DNA of 64,000 bases from Ashinkailepas kermadecensis (Eukaryota; Arthropoda; Thecostraca; Neolepadidae), in contig JAOTOM010003839.1 in the NCBI GenBank assembly GCA_034440615.1, positions 124,001-188,000 on the forward strand, written 5' to 3'. The notes under the pieces are model-generated. The model had not been told where the DNA came from. It made no database searches and saw only the letters and a program-made list of their open reading frames with translations. Both the position numbers and the translations under genes were made by a program. Positions 12,301-20,762 of this stretch are shown piece after piece (the stretch's first letter is position 1; each line of letters opens with the position of its first letter).

Positions 12301-15300
12301 GTCAGTACCGACATAGTGCAGTCACACAGCGGTCACTCAGCTACGGGTCATGGTGTCAGTACCGACATAGTGCAGTCACGCAGCGGTCACTCAGCTACGG
12401 GTCATGGTGTCAGTACCGACATAGTGCAGTCACACAGCGGTCACTCAGCCACGGGTCATGGTGTCAGTACCAACATAGTGCAGTCACACAGCGGTCACTC
12501 AGCTACGGGTCATGGTGTCAGTACCAACATAGTGCAGTCACACAGTGGTCACTCAGCCGCGGTCCGTGGTCAGTACCGACATAGTGCAGTCACACAGCGG
12601 TCACTCAGCCACGGTCTGTGGTCAGTACCGACATAGTGCAGTCACACAGCGGTCACTCAGCCGCCGGGTCCGTGGTCAATACCGACATAGTGCAGTCACA
12701 CGGCGGTCCTCAGCCACGGTCCGTGGTCAGTACCGACATAGTGCAGTCACACAGCGGTCACCAGCCACGGTCCGTGGTCAGTACCGACATAGTGCAATCA
12801 CACAGCGGTCACTCAGCCACGGTCCGTGGTCAGTACCGACATAGTGCAGTCACACAGTGGTCACTCAGCCGCGGTCCGTGGTCAGTACCGACATAGTGCA
12901 GTCACACAGCGGTCACTCAGCTACAGGTCATGGTGTCAGTACCGACATAGTGCAGTCACACAGCGGTCACTCAGCCACGGGTCATGGTGTCAGTACCGAC
13001 ATAGTGCAGTCACACAGCGGTCACTCAGCCACGGTCCGTGGTCAGTACCGACATAGTGCAGTCACACAGCGGTCACTCAGCCACAGGTCATGGTCATTAC
13101 CGACATAGTGCAGTCACAGCGGTCATTCAGCGGCGGACCATGGTCGGCGCCCTCTAGTGGTGGTATCGTCGAGAATAAGCCAAAGTTGGATAACTGTTTG
13201 TAATTGTAATTTATGGGTCTGTTGAACACCAGTATTGCGATATAAATTGACTTTTTACCATGGTAAAATGGACGTGGGCAGATAGGTTTCCACATGGCAA
13301 GTCGATGACACCTAGGGACTATTTCCAATGCCTAGTGGATTGGGCCAGGGAATGGCGAGGGAAGGGACAAACAACTGCGTTGGAATTTGATTCCCGGTTT
13401 ACGATGCAGTCTGCGGTGTCACTGTCGCGAGTTGTGAAGCCCCGGATTGGTGGGCTCGTTTCTGACTCGTCACATGCCGTGGTACGTGGCGCTCCTGCCA
13501 GGTCTGCCAGCCCAGATGGTCGGTGATCCTCGTATCAGTAGTTTGTTGTGACTGGTCTGCACCGCTACTGTTGCCTGCGGCGGGTGCCCGCGTCACAGTG
13601 GCGGCTGTGGCAGGTCGGCAGTTGTGACGGGCCTCCACCCACCACAGGGCCCGGCTGCGATGCAGTCCCAGCCGGCGCAGCAGCAGTTGGGCATGTTCGC
13701 CTCGCCGCAGCCGACGCCAGTGGTGAGCGCCGCCCTGGGGGTCCGAGTTGTCAGTGTCTTGACTGTGTCCGCCCTGTGGGTCCGAGTTGTCAGTGTTTTG
13801 ACTGTGTCCGCCCTGGGGGTCCGAGTTGTCAGTGTCTTGACTGTTTCTCCACTCTGGGGGTCCGAGTCGTCAGTGTCGTGACTTTGTCTCCGTCCTGTGG
13901 GTCCGAGTCGTCAGTGTCGTGACTTTGTCTCCGTCCTTGGGTTGGTTGTCAGTGTCTTGACTGTGTCCGCCCTGGGGGTCCGAGTTGTCAGTGTCTTGAC
14001 TGTGTCTCCGCTCTGGGGGTCCGAGTTGTCAGTGTCGTGACTTTGTCTCCGCCCTGGGGGTCCGAGTTGTCAACTGTGTCCGCCCTGGGGTCGAGTTGTA
14101 TGTCGTGTGTCCGCCCTGGGGGTCCGAGTTGTCAGTGTCGTGACTTTGTCTCCGCCCTGGGGGTCCGAGTTGTCAGTGTCGTGACTGTCTCCGCCCTGGG
14201 GGTCCGAGTCGTCAGTGTCGTGACTTTGTCTCCGTCCTGTGGGTCCGAGTTGTCAGTGTCTTGACTGTGTCCGCCCTGGGGGTCCGAGTTGTCAGTGTCT
14301 TGACTGTTTCTCCGCTCTGGGGGTCCGAGTTGTCAGTGTCGTGACTTTGTCTCCGCCCTGGGGGTCCGAGTTGTCAGTGTCGTGACTTTGTCTCCGCCCT
14401 GGGGGTCCGAGTTGTCAGTGTCGTGACTTTGTCTCCGCTCTGGGGGTCCGAGTTGTCAGTGTCGTGACTTTGTCTCCGTCCTGTGGGTCAGAGTTGTCAG
14501 TGTAGTGACTGTCTCCACCCTGGGGGTCCGAGTTGTCAGTGTCTTGACTGTGTCTCCGCCCTAGGGGTCCGAGTTGTCAGTGTCTTGACTGTGTCCGCCC
14601 TGGGAGTCAGAGTTGTCAGTGCCGTGACTGTCTTGTCTCGTGACTTTGTCGTGTCGTGTCGTGACAGTTGACAGTGTCGTGACTTTGTCTCCGTCCTGTG
14701 GGTCAGAGTTGTCAGTGTAGTGACTGTCTCAACCCTAGGGGTCCGAGTTGTCAGTGCCGTGACTGTCTCCACCCTGGGAGTCCGAGCTGTCAGTGCCATG
14801 ACTCTCTGGGCTGGGGCTGTGGATCGTTTCCTGGTTGCCTGTACGCGGTCAGTGTCGTGATTGTCTCCGCCCCGGGGTCCGAGCTGTCAGTGTCGTGACT
14901 ATCACCGGGCTGGGGTCCGAATTGTTGTGGGGACTATCGCCGAGCTGGGGCTGTGGGCCGTCCCCTGGGTGTCTGTACGTGGCGACTCCTGGGTAATGGA
15001 CGGTATGGACCGCCATCCAATTGCGAGCATGATTTTATAGATACGCTGACTGGCTGTTGATTGTTGGCCTTTGCTCTGATCGAAACGCATCGGCCGAAGT
15101 GTGTTCAGATTTTTTGTTTCGGTGGTTTGCATGCATTGTGGTAACGAAAGACTGGCGGAAGTGTATTTTATTCGACATAATCGGATGTTTATACGCACCG
15201 GGGAGTAGTGAGGGCGGCCTGTGTGCTTTCTCATTGGTTACGGTTAACCCAAGTGCATTCAGATTGGTTCTCCGTTTTCAGGGCATCGGTGCGGCAAACC

Positions 15301-15341
15301 CGCAGGCGGCCAGCGCCTTTGACCCATTCGGGCATTTGTAA
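257..15341 (+). CDS. lap: AP180/LAP/PICALM-type clathrin assembly protein, C-terminal nine exons
   Basis: Join of 257-381, 1181-1310, 2933-3106, 5996-6125, 8883-8975, 10118-10189, 11641-11918, 13648-13722 and 15282-15341: 1137 nt, 378 codons plus TAA, with every splice phase agreeing. The family binds PI(4,5)P2 through an N-terminal ANTH domain and recruits clathrin and AP-2 to endocytic pits and synaptic vesicles. Only the end of the ANTH region is here ([18 protein letters not shown] then [13 protein letters not shown], the family signature). The rest is the low-complexity assembly tail with EH-binding NPF (TNPFL, SNPFADM), clathrin-box-like DDLLQL, DLF (IIDLFGG), the block [17 protein letters not shown] matching the conserved PICALM segment, and a final DPF AP-2 motif just before the stop. 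Earlier exons lie left of the window. Introns run from 0.8 to 2.9 kb and are full of minisatellites. Assignment to the family is firm; splice sites are by eye, not by transcript. Confidence 0.9.
382..1180 (+). other. lap intron a
   Basis: Between donor GTAAGT and acceptor gtcacag. AT-rich first half; the second half is GC-rich with a short CTGC/CTGT-type simple repeat near 1130-1155. The long open frames across its 3' half in several frames look compositional, not coding. Confidence 0.7.
1181..1310 (+). CDS. lap: lap exon b
   Basis: Starts with the G that completes the split Lys codon, then [14 protein letters not shown]...FDSAGG...EEAAFEHLK; compare the PICALM segment LSNAVSSLAST. Ends in phase 0 at AAG followed by GTGAGA. 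Confidence 0.88.
1299..1530 (+). repeat. about 65-bp tandem repeat spanning an exon/intron junction
   Basis: The end of exon b plus its donor recurs three more times at a spacing of 66, 65 and 64 bp (donor-like GTGA at 1311, 1377, 1442 and 1506). Each is preceded by a GAGCAC-type copy of the exon end and followed by related sequence (ctgtccgaggg, gcttcagg). Confidence 0.85.
1531..2932 (+). other. rest of lap intron b
   Basis: Mostly AT-rich. About 2290-2480 resembles the TTAGG-associated modules of the right end (compare 60755-60890 and 62630-62760: shared actcaaagcc, ttattttgctc-like, ggtaagcac-like and catggtattc-like blocks). Then a minor tandem repeat and the acceptor ggctag before 2933. 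Confidence 0.6.
2752..2885 (+). repeat. short degenerate tandem repeat
   Basis: Four to five copies of a roughly 30-35-bp unit around ggcggggtatctctgtg, lying just upstream of exon c. Confidence 0.75.
2933..3106 (+). CDS. lap: lap exon c
   Basis: 58 whole codons. Contains [11 protein letters not shown] (NPF motif) and IIDLFGGLE (DLF-type adaptor motif) in an Ala/Thr/Pro-rich context. Ends CCG before GTGAGA. Confidence 0.87.
3107..3255 (+). repeat. donor-proximal degenerate repeat in lap intron c
   Basis: Starting at the donor, three spaced copies of cggYYRTCCAGCTG (near 3117, 3171 and 3221), the last two followed by the same aggggccggg block; period about 50-54 bp. Confidence 0.65.
3256..4399 (+). 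other. lap intron c, left part
   Basis: Unique-looking AT-rich intron sequence; no exon, RNA gene or clear repeat recognised. Confidence 0.5.
4400..4925 (-). mobile_element. Penelope-like element remnant (minus strand)
   Basis: On the minus strand 4925-4795 parallels the C-terminal coding end of the plus-strand Penelope-like fragment at 5336-5462 ([20 protein letters not shown] against the same pattern there). It is followed by non-coding sequence with tttgacgccgaaatatatcg, a type of tail often seen at the 3' end of Penelope-like elements. Decayed; only the end is present. Confidence 0.6.
4968..5178 (+). repeat. two-and-a-bit copies of a roughly 92-bp unit
   Basis: Direct duplication containing ggatcgtcttcgcacgagag, ctggggagcagcagcaggg and the closing ccacacgctggtcaggtggc. 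It abuts the GIY-YIG remnant and may be duplicated Penelope-like sequence. Confidence 0.8.
5179..5500 (+). pseudogene. GIY-YIG endonuclease remnant of a Penelope-like retroelement
   Basis: One frame reads [14 protein letters not shown], then [30 protein letters not shown] and [10 protein letters not shown], with two in-frame stops. The pattern VYxITC...YIGxSxRxxRxRxNEH is the GIY-YIG-type nuclease that ends Penelope-like element proteins. No reverse transcriptase part is seen upstream, so this is a 5'-truncated dead copy sitting in an intron of lap. A related fragment lies just upstream in the opposite orientation. Confidence 0.7.
5681..5965 (+). repeat. 39-bp minisatellite
   Basis: About six to seven copies of gtctgatgtgtggtatgtgg followed by cccgagaggagtactgcca, decaying towards the left; ends 30 bp before exon d. 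Confidence 0.88.
5996..6125 (+). CDS. lap: lap exon d
   Basis: Acceptor ctacag. Reads [20 protein letters not shown] and then a Pro/Ala run. DDLLQL resembles a clathrin box; NPF is an EH-domain ligand. Ends in phase 1 before GTCAGT. Confidence 0.9.
6126..6639 (+). other. lap intron d, left part
   Basis: Donor GTCAGTACC, identical to the donor of exon g (11919). No other feature recognised before the minisatellite. Confidence 0.6.
6640..8300 (+). repeat. 39/42-bp minisatellite, about 41 copies
   Basis: Unit gcgatcacccactgccgtct + gtacctcggtgtgtcgtca. Variants carry CCACTGCC or CCGCTGCC, and some have an extra CGT that gives 42 bp. Because the unit is a multiple of three and free of stops in several frames, it yields very long open frames on both strands that are not genes. 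Confidence 0.97.
8301..8882 (+). other. lap intron d, right part
   Basis: AT-rich, no feature recognised. Two possible acceptors 6 nt apart (gccggcag and gcgcag) close the intron; both keep the frame. Confidence 0.6.
8883..8975 (+). CDS. lap: lap exon e
   Basis: Phase 1 in and out. Reads [20 protein letters not shown] then [10 protein letters not shown]. Donor GTAGGC. No strong motif, but frame and position fit the assembly tail. Confidence 0.8.
8976..10117 (+). other. lap intron e
   Basis: Holds a 23-bp minisatellite (9225-9735) and, around 9740-9870 and 10052, scattered copies of the ctgggtcggctgaggcc motif, also related to the array at 54.3 kb. Otherwise nothing recognised. Confidence 0.7.
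9225..9735 (+). repeat. 23-bp minisatellite, about 22 copies
   Basis: Unit ccattagcctctcccaggac + tgt, with ctcgcccagg, cccccagg and cctcaaga variants. Confidence 0.95.
10118..10189 (+). CDS. lap: lap exon f
   Basis: Reads [20 protein letters not shown] then AAGT. Two GTACAG donors stand in tandem (10184 and 10190); either keeps the frame, the second adding Gly-Thr. Phase 1 on both sides. Confidence 0.72.
10190..11640 (+). other. lap intron f
   Basis: Contains a TTCATTTCATT-type low-complexity stretch near 10548-10600, then ordinary intron sequence, and a degenerate GC-rich taacYccgccgt repeat near 11480-11630 before the acceptor gtgccgcag. Confidence 0.65.
11470..11632 (+). repeat. degenerate short repeat before exon g
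   Basis: Repeated words built on gtaaccccgccg, ccgtgtaccaccg and actccgccgtatg at spacings of about 15-30 bp. Confidence 0.5.
11641..11918 (+). CDS. lap: lap exon g (conserved C-terminal block)
   Basis: Largest visible exon, 278 nt. Contains [30 protein letters not shown] and KPNWGSPVK...GGQNWTVP, which align with the PICALM block around DSSLANLVGNLGIGNG and the two following W-containing patches. Ends ATG before GTCAGT. Confidence 0.93.
11919..13130 (+). repeat. 52-bp minisatellite beginning at a splice donor
   Basis: About 22-23 copies of gtcagtaccgacatagtgca + gtcacacagcggtcactcag + ccacggtccgtg. The first unit starts exactly at the authentic donor, so each later copy repeats a donor-like GTG|GTCAGT. 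Some units carry gggtcatggt instead of ggtccgt. Confidence 0.97.
13131..13647 (+). other. lap intron g, right part
   Basis: Unremarkable intron sequence after the minisatellite, ending at the acceptor accacag. Confidence 0.6.
13648..13722 (+). CDS. lap: lap exon h
   Basis: 25 whole codons: [20 protein letters not shown] then QPTPV. Gln/Pro/Met-rich like the last part of PICALM. Donor GTGAGC. Confidence 0.82.
13723..14935 (+). repeat. about 39-41-bp minisatellite beginning at a splice donor
   Basis: Unit gtcagtgtcttgactgtgtc + cgccctgggggtccgagtt, with a gtcgtgactttgtctccg variant; roughly 28-30 copies. The first, partial unit is the intron start itself (gtgagcgccgccctgggggt), so the array grows from the donor. 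Confidence 0.96.
14936..15281 (+). other. lap intron h, right part
   Basis: No feature recognised; ends with a good polypyrimidine acceptor ctccgttttcag. Confidence 0.7.
15282..15341 (+). CDS. lap: lap terminal exon
   Basis: Reads [19 protein letters not shown] then TAA. The DPF motif near the end is an AP-2 appendage ligand; vertebrate PICALM has NPFGP in the comparable place. Confidence 0.88.
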   Translation, partial: GIGAANPQAASAFDPFGHL

Positions 15342-15754
15342 ACTAGAACAAATATGGTGAGTCAATTTTATTTTAACCCTAAATAATGAACAATATACGG
15401 TTAACTCACGTATATGTACCTCACGTACCGCTTGCTCCCAAGAAAGACAACCGCTCCGTGTTGTTCCAGTTGTGTGCAACAACTACCGTGAATATATTTA
15501 GTTACCTCGTGATATTCTACTCGTGCTTATGGATGTGGCATTGTGAAATGTACAAAATAAGTGCATACTGATGTCGTAAAACTCAGGGCATCGTGTCGGC
15601 ATACTGTCGTCACCACACCACGTGGCAGTGCGTTCACGTATTGGATGCAATATTATGTGTATGTGTTCAACGCATTGTGACCTTGGCTTGTAGCGTCCGC
15701 TTATAATATTGGAGTTCGAAAACTGAACGAAGAAGCTGGGTGCCGATCCGACCG
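15342..15754 (+). other. presumed lap 3' UTR and flank
   Basis: AT-rich after the stop. I find no clean AATAAA; AATAAT at about 15382 and AAATAAG at about 15556 are the nearest. Confidence 0.4.
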
Positions 15755-16285
15755 GTTGCAACGTCACTGGCCGCCCTGTTGTACCGTCACTGGCCGCCCT
15801 GTTTTGTCGCCATTTGCCGACATGTAGTCACCTGCCGCCCTGTTGTATCGTCACTGGCCGCCCTGTTTTATCGCCACTTGCCGACATGTACAGTCACCTG
15901 CCGCCCTGTTGTATCGTCACTGGCCGCCCTGTTGTACCGTCACCGGCTGACCTGCTGTGACGCCAGTAGCCGACCTGCTGTGACATCAGTACCTGACCTG
16001 TTGCAACGTCGGCAGCTGACCTGCTGTAACGTCAGCAGCTGACCTGATGTGACGTCAGCAGCTGACTTATTGTGACGTCAGCAGCTGACCTGCTGTAGCG
16101 TCAGCAGCCGACCTGTTGCGACGTTGGCAGCTGACCTGCTGTGGCGTCAGCAGCTGACCTGTTGCGACGTCGGCAGCTGACCTGCTGTAACGTCAGCAGC
16201 TGACCTGATGTGACGTCAGCAGCTGACCTGCTGTAGCGTCAGCAGCCGACCTGTTGCGACGTCGGCAGCTGACCTGCTGCAACGC
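15755..16285 (+). repeat. 23-bp minisatellite with CRE-like octamers
   Basis: About 22 copies that shift gradually from ctggccgccctgttgtaccg + tca to gctgacctgctgtgacgtca + gca. Three units contain the perfect palindrome TGACGTCA. Confidence 0.93.
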
Positions 16286-17044
16286 CCCAAGGGAAGGACG
16301 TCGGCCCGGTCTGGGTGAGGCCGGCTTGGGCAGCGGCTCGCCGGCCGCGCTTGGTTGTTGTTGAGGACGTGGTGGCTGTCGGTGTCGTTTGTGCTGTTGT
16401 CTCCTATAGGGCGCGCCGGGCCTTGTTCGTGTAGCGACGCGGGGTGGTGCCCGACGCCGGCTATGACTATCGCCCGCGTGGAGCCGCCACTCGGTCGGCC
16501 CGGCCACGCGCCATCTGCTCCGTGTTCTCATAGGTGGTGGTGTGTGCGAGAGCTGGCGCGGAAGTTGCGGCTGCGCGTGCCCTATACAAGGTGGCGCTGA
16601 GGACGTCGGTGGTGCTGACACAGGCACGCTCCAGGGTGCCGGCGGTGCGCCATGTGCCCGCCTGCGCGTGCGTGTGTGTATGCGTGGGTGTGTGTGAAGG
16701 TGCGTGTGCGATGGGCGGGCGGCCCCGGCCCCGGCCGCGAGAACATTCCAAGTGTCAAACCCTGTGTACGTGCCACCTAATGATCAATGATGCCACCCAA
16801 CGCACCGTGGCTCCGCGCACGGTGCGTTGGAAGGGCTCGGAATGGTCAAAATGCAAGGAACATGCCACACGAAAGCTGATGTGCTGATTACGAATGTGTT
16901 ATTTTGAAGGAAATCTACCGATCTCCTTCTTAACGTACTTATGGTCTTTTTATAAATTGTTCCAATTGATGGGATCGGTTGCATAAGCTATGGCAATGCA
17001 GCTGCCTTATTTGTTATTTATCAACACCTCAAACCGCAGGCAAC
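16286..17044. other. intergenic, GC-rich then AT-rich
   Basis: CpG-rich stretch to about 16740 with a short (GT)-rich run near 16660-16700; no exon recognised. Confidence 0.5.
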
Positions 17045-17872
17045 ATTCGGTAGATTGCACCGCACTGGACCTCTCACAGTGGGTGCAATTATTAATACAA
17101 CCCAGATCCTCCGTGCATTAGCGTCACATCGTACTTTCAGCCGCATATGCGCAGGAAATCGTCCGTAGCGGCACGGTGGCTGAGAATTCACCCCGGGATC
17201 CTGTTTACGTTGACGATATTTCATCAGGTATCTGATGTATGGTGAAACCCAGTTAACTCGTATTAGGCATTTGAGTCTAGTCCTCCTTGAAGGCCCTTGG
17301 GCTGTTGAAGCCGTTGGGGAGTGCTGGAGTGTGTATTTTGCAGTTGGTTTGACCGTAGTTAGCGATACATAGCCATTACCCTGGCCCATGTAAAATATCT
17401 GAGGGGGCCGCAATGCCACAGAGTGCACGCTGGTATATCGCAAAATCCGTCCGCAGGTGCTTCTCCGCACATCACTGACTCGGGTCGCGCCTGTCGCACA
17501 GTTCTGCGTGCGCAACCCGTCATATATTGTGGGCTCGGGAAACGACCAGATAGCACTAAGCGCGAACAAAACGAAAATATTTACATTGCAGCACTGTTCA
17601 ACGGTTCTGACTATCCGAAGCCCTTCTTGGAGGACCCACATATCTAATACAAATGAACTCTTGGGATTTATTGTACATTAAATACTTGATAAAATGTCGT
17701 CTTCGTAGGCTAGGTCCCGGGCGGTGAATTATCAGCTGATGTCGTTACGGCCGATTCCATGCGCATATGCAGCGGAAAGTAACACGTATCGGCTAAGACA
17801 TGAAGCATCAGGATTTAGTGAATTATTGCACCCACTTTGATAGGTCCAGCGCAGTGCAAACTATTGAATATG
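17045..17872. mobile_element. inverted-repeat (foldback-like) element
   Basis: Arms 17045-17205 and 17713-17872 are imperfect inverted copies (gtgggtgcaat, gcatatgcg, gaattcacc and others in inverse order). The spacer is about 500 bp. An open frame of about 200 codons runs through the left arm and spacer on the minus strand but resembles nothing I know. Confidence 0.65.
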
Positions 17873-18296
17873 GTGGTCTATACTTTGAGGAGTTGATAGT
17901 TACGAAATAAAACAGCCGCATAACCATAGCTTAAGCAGCCGACGCAATTAACAAGCAAGTTGAAAATTGAAGAAAGGTACGTTTTTTAAAAAGCGATGAG
18001 GTTTAAACAAAATTAATTATTCTTATCAGTGCATGATACACTTTCGGATAGTAGATGTGTCGTCTGTTCAGCCTTCCGAGCCCTTCCGGCGAACCATGCG
18101 GGAGGGGCCGCGTCCGCCAAGCCTTCCCTGTCGGCCGATTTATTCTATTCGTCTCTCCGCAATAGCGTCGAGCTGGCAACCACAGGGGACGCGGGTGACC
18201 GGGCCGGGGTATGCCGGCCCAGACGGTCTCCGGTCCCCAGAGGTCACGGTCGGATCGGGCGGCCATGAAAGGACTTGAAGGTTCCGGGTCCAGAGG
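17873..18296. other. intergenic
   Basis: No gene or repeat recognised. Confidence 0.4.
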
Positions 18297-18585
18297 TCAG
18301 TGCTGGATCTGACGGTGTTCTGTGTCGGGGCTATGGTCGGAACGAATGTGCTTGGCTATCGAAGCATCGCGGCAACGGTTAGATCTGGCGGTTCCCGGCG
18401 TGTGGCCGTATCTAGCTGTCCGTGCTGAATGTGCTGGCGGTCTCGGTGTGGCTGGATGGATCTGACGGTGTTCTGTGTCGGGGCTATGGTCGGAACAGAC
18501 TGGCGGTTCCCGGCGTGTGGCCGTATCTAGCTGTCCGTGCTGAATGTGCTGGCCGTCTCGGTGTGGCTGGATGGATCTGACGGCC
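18297..18585 (+). repeat. two direct copies of a roughly 130-155-bp unit
   Basis: Both contain tggatctgacggtgttctgt, ggcggttcccggcgtgtggc and gtccgtgctgaatgtgctgg in the same order; the first copy carries about 20 extra bases. Confidence 0.85.
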
Positions 18586-18718
18586 CGCGGCCGCCGGGGT
18601 AACGCGTATTTGACAGCTGCTGCATAGTGCGCGTCTGCAGGCGCATATTTCTGACCGTGGTAGTGGTGAGGCATGGTTGTTACGTCAGTGGTCCCGCAAA
18701 ATAGTCTATTGGCCAGCG

Positions 18719-18724
18719 TTTATT
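18719..18724 (-). promoter_or_regulatory. candidate polyadenylation signal of Tim13
   Basis: AATAAA on the minus strand, about 410 nt past the Tim13 stop codon. It is the first canonical signal I see downstream. Confidence 0.35.
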
Positions 18725-19130
18725 TCCCGTCGATAAATTGTTGAAGTTTGCATGAAAAGTTTGTTAGTCACTGTTGAATTATTCAAAGCGATATGGCCAT
18801 ATCTATTATCATTCTGCCCAATGTATTGCGTAAGAAGTGATCAGTTTTAGCACACTGCGTAGTCAATAAAACCGCTATTCGCCGTACGAACACTCGTCGC
18901 TTTCGCCAGGCTGGCAAGCCCGACTGGAAGCATGCCCACACGCACCCGGTCACAGCACCCACTTGCCGACGTGTGGCGATGTCTCCGCCACGTCTGATCG
19001 GACCGGGACTGACACGTCTATTGTGGCACGTGAGCCGGCGCCGACAGGCGCTTGGTCCGGAGCACGGCCGCACACAATTCGCGGGACGCTCCAGCAGACT
19101 GACGACATACTATGGCAGCGACGGCCGGCG

Positions 19131-19229
19131 CTATAACCGCTGCCGCTCGCGCTGCAACCGGTTGCTGTACGCCCGCGACACCGAGTTCAGCGCGTCCATG
19201 TACCGATCCATGCACATGGCGACGCATTT
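19131..19229 (-). CDS. TIMM13: Tim13 exon 3
   Basis: Acceptor tctcggcag on the minus strand; second CX3C (CVAMC), DRYMDA and the C-terminal helix; stop TAG. Confidence 0.95.
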   Translation of the reverse strand, partial: KCVAMCMDRYMDALNSVSRAYSNRLQRERQRL

Positions 19230-20762
19230 CTGCCGAGACGAGACTGGGCGTCAGTTGCCAGTCGCACGGGGTGCGAAAGACAGGTCGGCGGCGTACACTG
19301 TCGTAACGTACACCGTCGTAACGTACACCACGCGCAACGCACACGTGGGTAACGTACACTTGCACCGCCTACCGTAGGTAGTGTTCGGTGTCGCACCTTC
19401 ACCCGCTCTCGTACTCGGGTACAACAATTGGATGCCATGAATCGAAAGCTCATGACCAGGAGATTGTGTGCCAAGTGCATATTGTCGTACACATGGTAGC
19501 GAACAACCGCATATAGTGTTACGTACAGTTCTGTTATTGATCACGTTAGTCAAGGCAGATCTGGATTCTTTTCTACTTCCGTTTCTGGAGTTAAGATGAA
19601 GATGAACTTTAGGGAAAAAAGAAAATAATGCAACCTGAGGTCATGACTTAGCACTATATTACTAGAGTTGATGTGTTCATTTATGCGGCACACTTCTGGT
19701 ATTCAAGGAAACACCCAATACTCAACTGCTCGATTGCTTAAGGGATCAAGATGAGTACATTCACCCAAAGTGTGTAGATAAACAACTGTAGGTTAGGCGT
19801 TTCCATTAAGATATTACGAACACCGTGTAACTGGGTTAAGCATATCTACGTTCATATACAGACAAAAAATTAGAAAGAACGGTAACAACAAAATAGGTCA
19901 GATGTTTATCATGATGACGTGCTCACCTGTTCGGAGCTATCCAAGCTTGCACCTGGCTTTGATATACACTTTGCAAAACATTTTTCTGTCATTTTCTGAA
20001 ACATTCACAGTACGATTCAGATAAAATGTGTACTGCATAAACAATACAACAGGGCAGAGCGCCAAGACACAGATTAGTTTCTCTTAAATGTTAAGTGTCT
20101 CCCACACCCACCAACCACACCCCCGCCATGTGGTCTGTCTAATATGTATTCGGCATCGGCTAGGTCAACCGGTCGGCTGGGGCCATCTCGTTGGCACAAT
20201 CTCGGCTGCCACGCACATGGTGCAGAGAAGATTACCAGATCATTCTGCTGCTTAGAGCTTTTCGAGGAAGGATGCACCATTGTCAGACATATTTAAATCT
20301 TTCTGGGGTATACCATATATCATACAAATAACTACGAAGAGTTCATGTGCCCTTAAGCCCAAATAATCAATCAATAAATAAATCAGGCAGAAATATTTGA
20401 ACATTGGCTCCTAGAAAATAGGTAGGCTCCTAGAAACCAAACTACACCGGATATTATCCATGTGGAATCATTACGCGATGATCAGCCACCAAAAATGTCA
20501 GTTCGGTGGAAAAGCATCCGAAGGTCAGGCTCGCTGTGACGTCATAGGTGGGTGAGCAGAAATGACAGACGATATATATATATATATATATACATATTAA
20601 ACATGTTCTGGAATTTTGTGAGGAAACACTTGAAGCTGTGAGAACAATGGAATGTGCTATGCTTACCGTTAGAAGTTCTTGAGCATTTGCAACTGCTATT
20701 TGTTGCTTAACTTGATCCATCACCTCCTCCCTCTGTGCTCCTGTTAAACGACCCTGATCCAT
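19131..20762 (-). CDS. TIMM13: Tim13, mitochondrial intermembrane-space chaperone (complete)
   Basis: Minus-strand join: 20762-20667, 19995-19927 and 19229-19131; 96 + 69 + 99 nt, all phase 0, 87 aa. Tim13 pairs with Tim8 as a small-Tim hexamer that escorts hydrophobic precursors across the mitochondrial intermembrane space to TIM22 and SAM. Exon 1 ends with [18 protein letters not shown]. Exon 2 has the first twin-Cys motif, [20 protein letters not shown]. Exon 3 has the second, [15 protein letters not shown], then [17 protein letters not shown] and TAG. The two CX3C motifs are 14 residues apart, as the family requires. The start ATG has an A/G-rich Kozak context (gcagccATGG). The gene is tail to tail with lap. 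The length is close to the 95 aa of the human protein. Confidence 0.95.
19230..19926 (-). other. Tim13 intron 2
   Basis: Donor GTGAGC, acceptor CAG. Includes short cgtaacgtacacc repeats near 19300-19330; nothing else recognised. Confidence 0.8.
19927..19995 (-). CDS. TIMM13: Tim13 exon 2
   Basis: Acceptor tgtttcag; [20 protein letters not shown] then SEQ; donor GTGAGC. First CX3C motif. Confidence 0.95.
19996..20666 (-). other. Tim13 intron 1
   Basis: Donor GTAAGC. Contains an (AT)n run at about 20572-20592; otherwise nothing recognised. Confidence 0.8.
20667..20762 (-). CDS. TIMM13: Tim13 exon 1
   Basis: 32 codons from the ATG, with the signature [11 protein letters not shown]; donor ACG|GTAAGC. 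Confidence 0.95.

Noticed and set aside
11968..13108. Series of overlapping 80-130-codon frames
   Set aside because: All lie in the 52-bp minisatellite and repeat the same residues.
16193..16627. 144-codon Arg/Pro-rich frame on the minus strand
   Set aside because: CpG-rich composition, no domain, partly within the 23-bp repeat.
17021..17641. 206-codon minus-strand frame as a gene
   Set aside because: Lies in an inverted-repeat element; no recognisable domain and no splice or promoter support.
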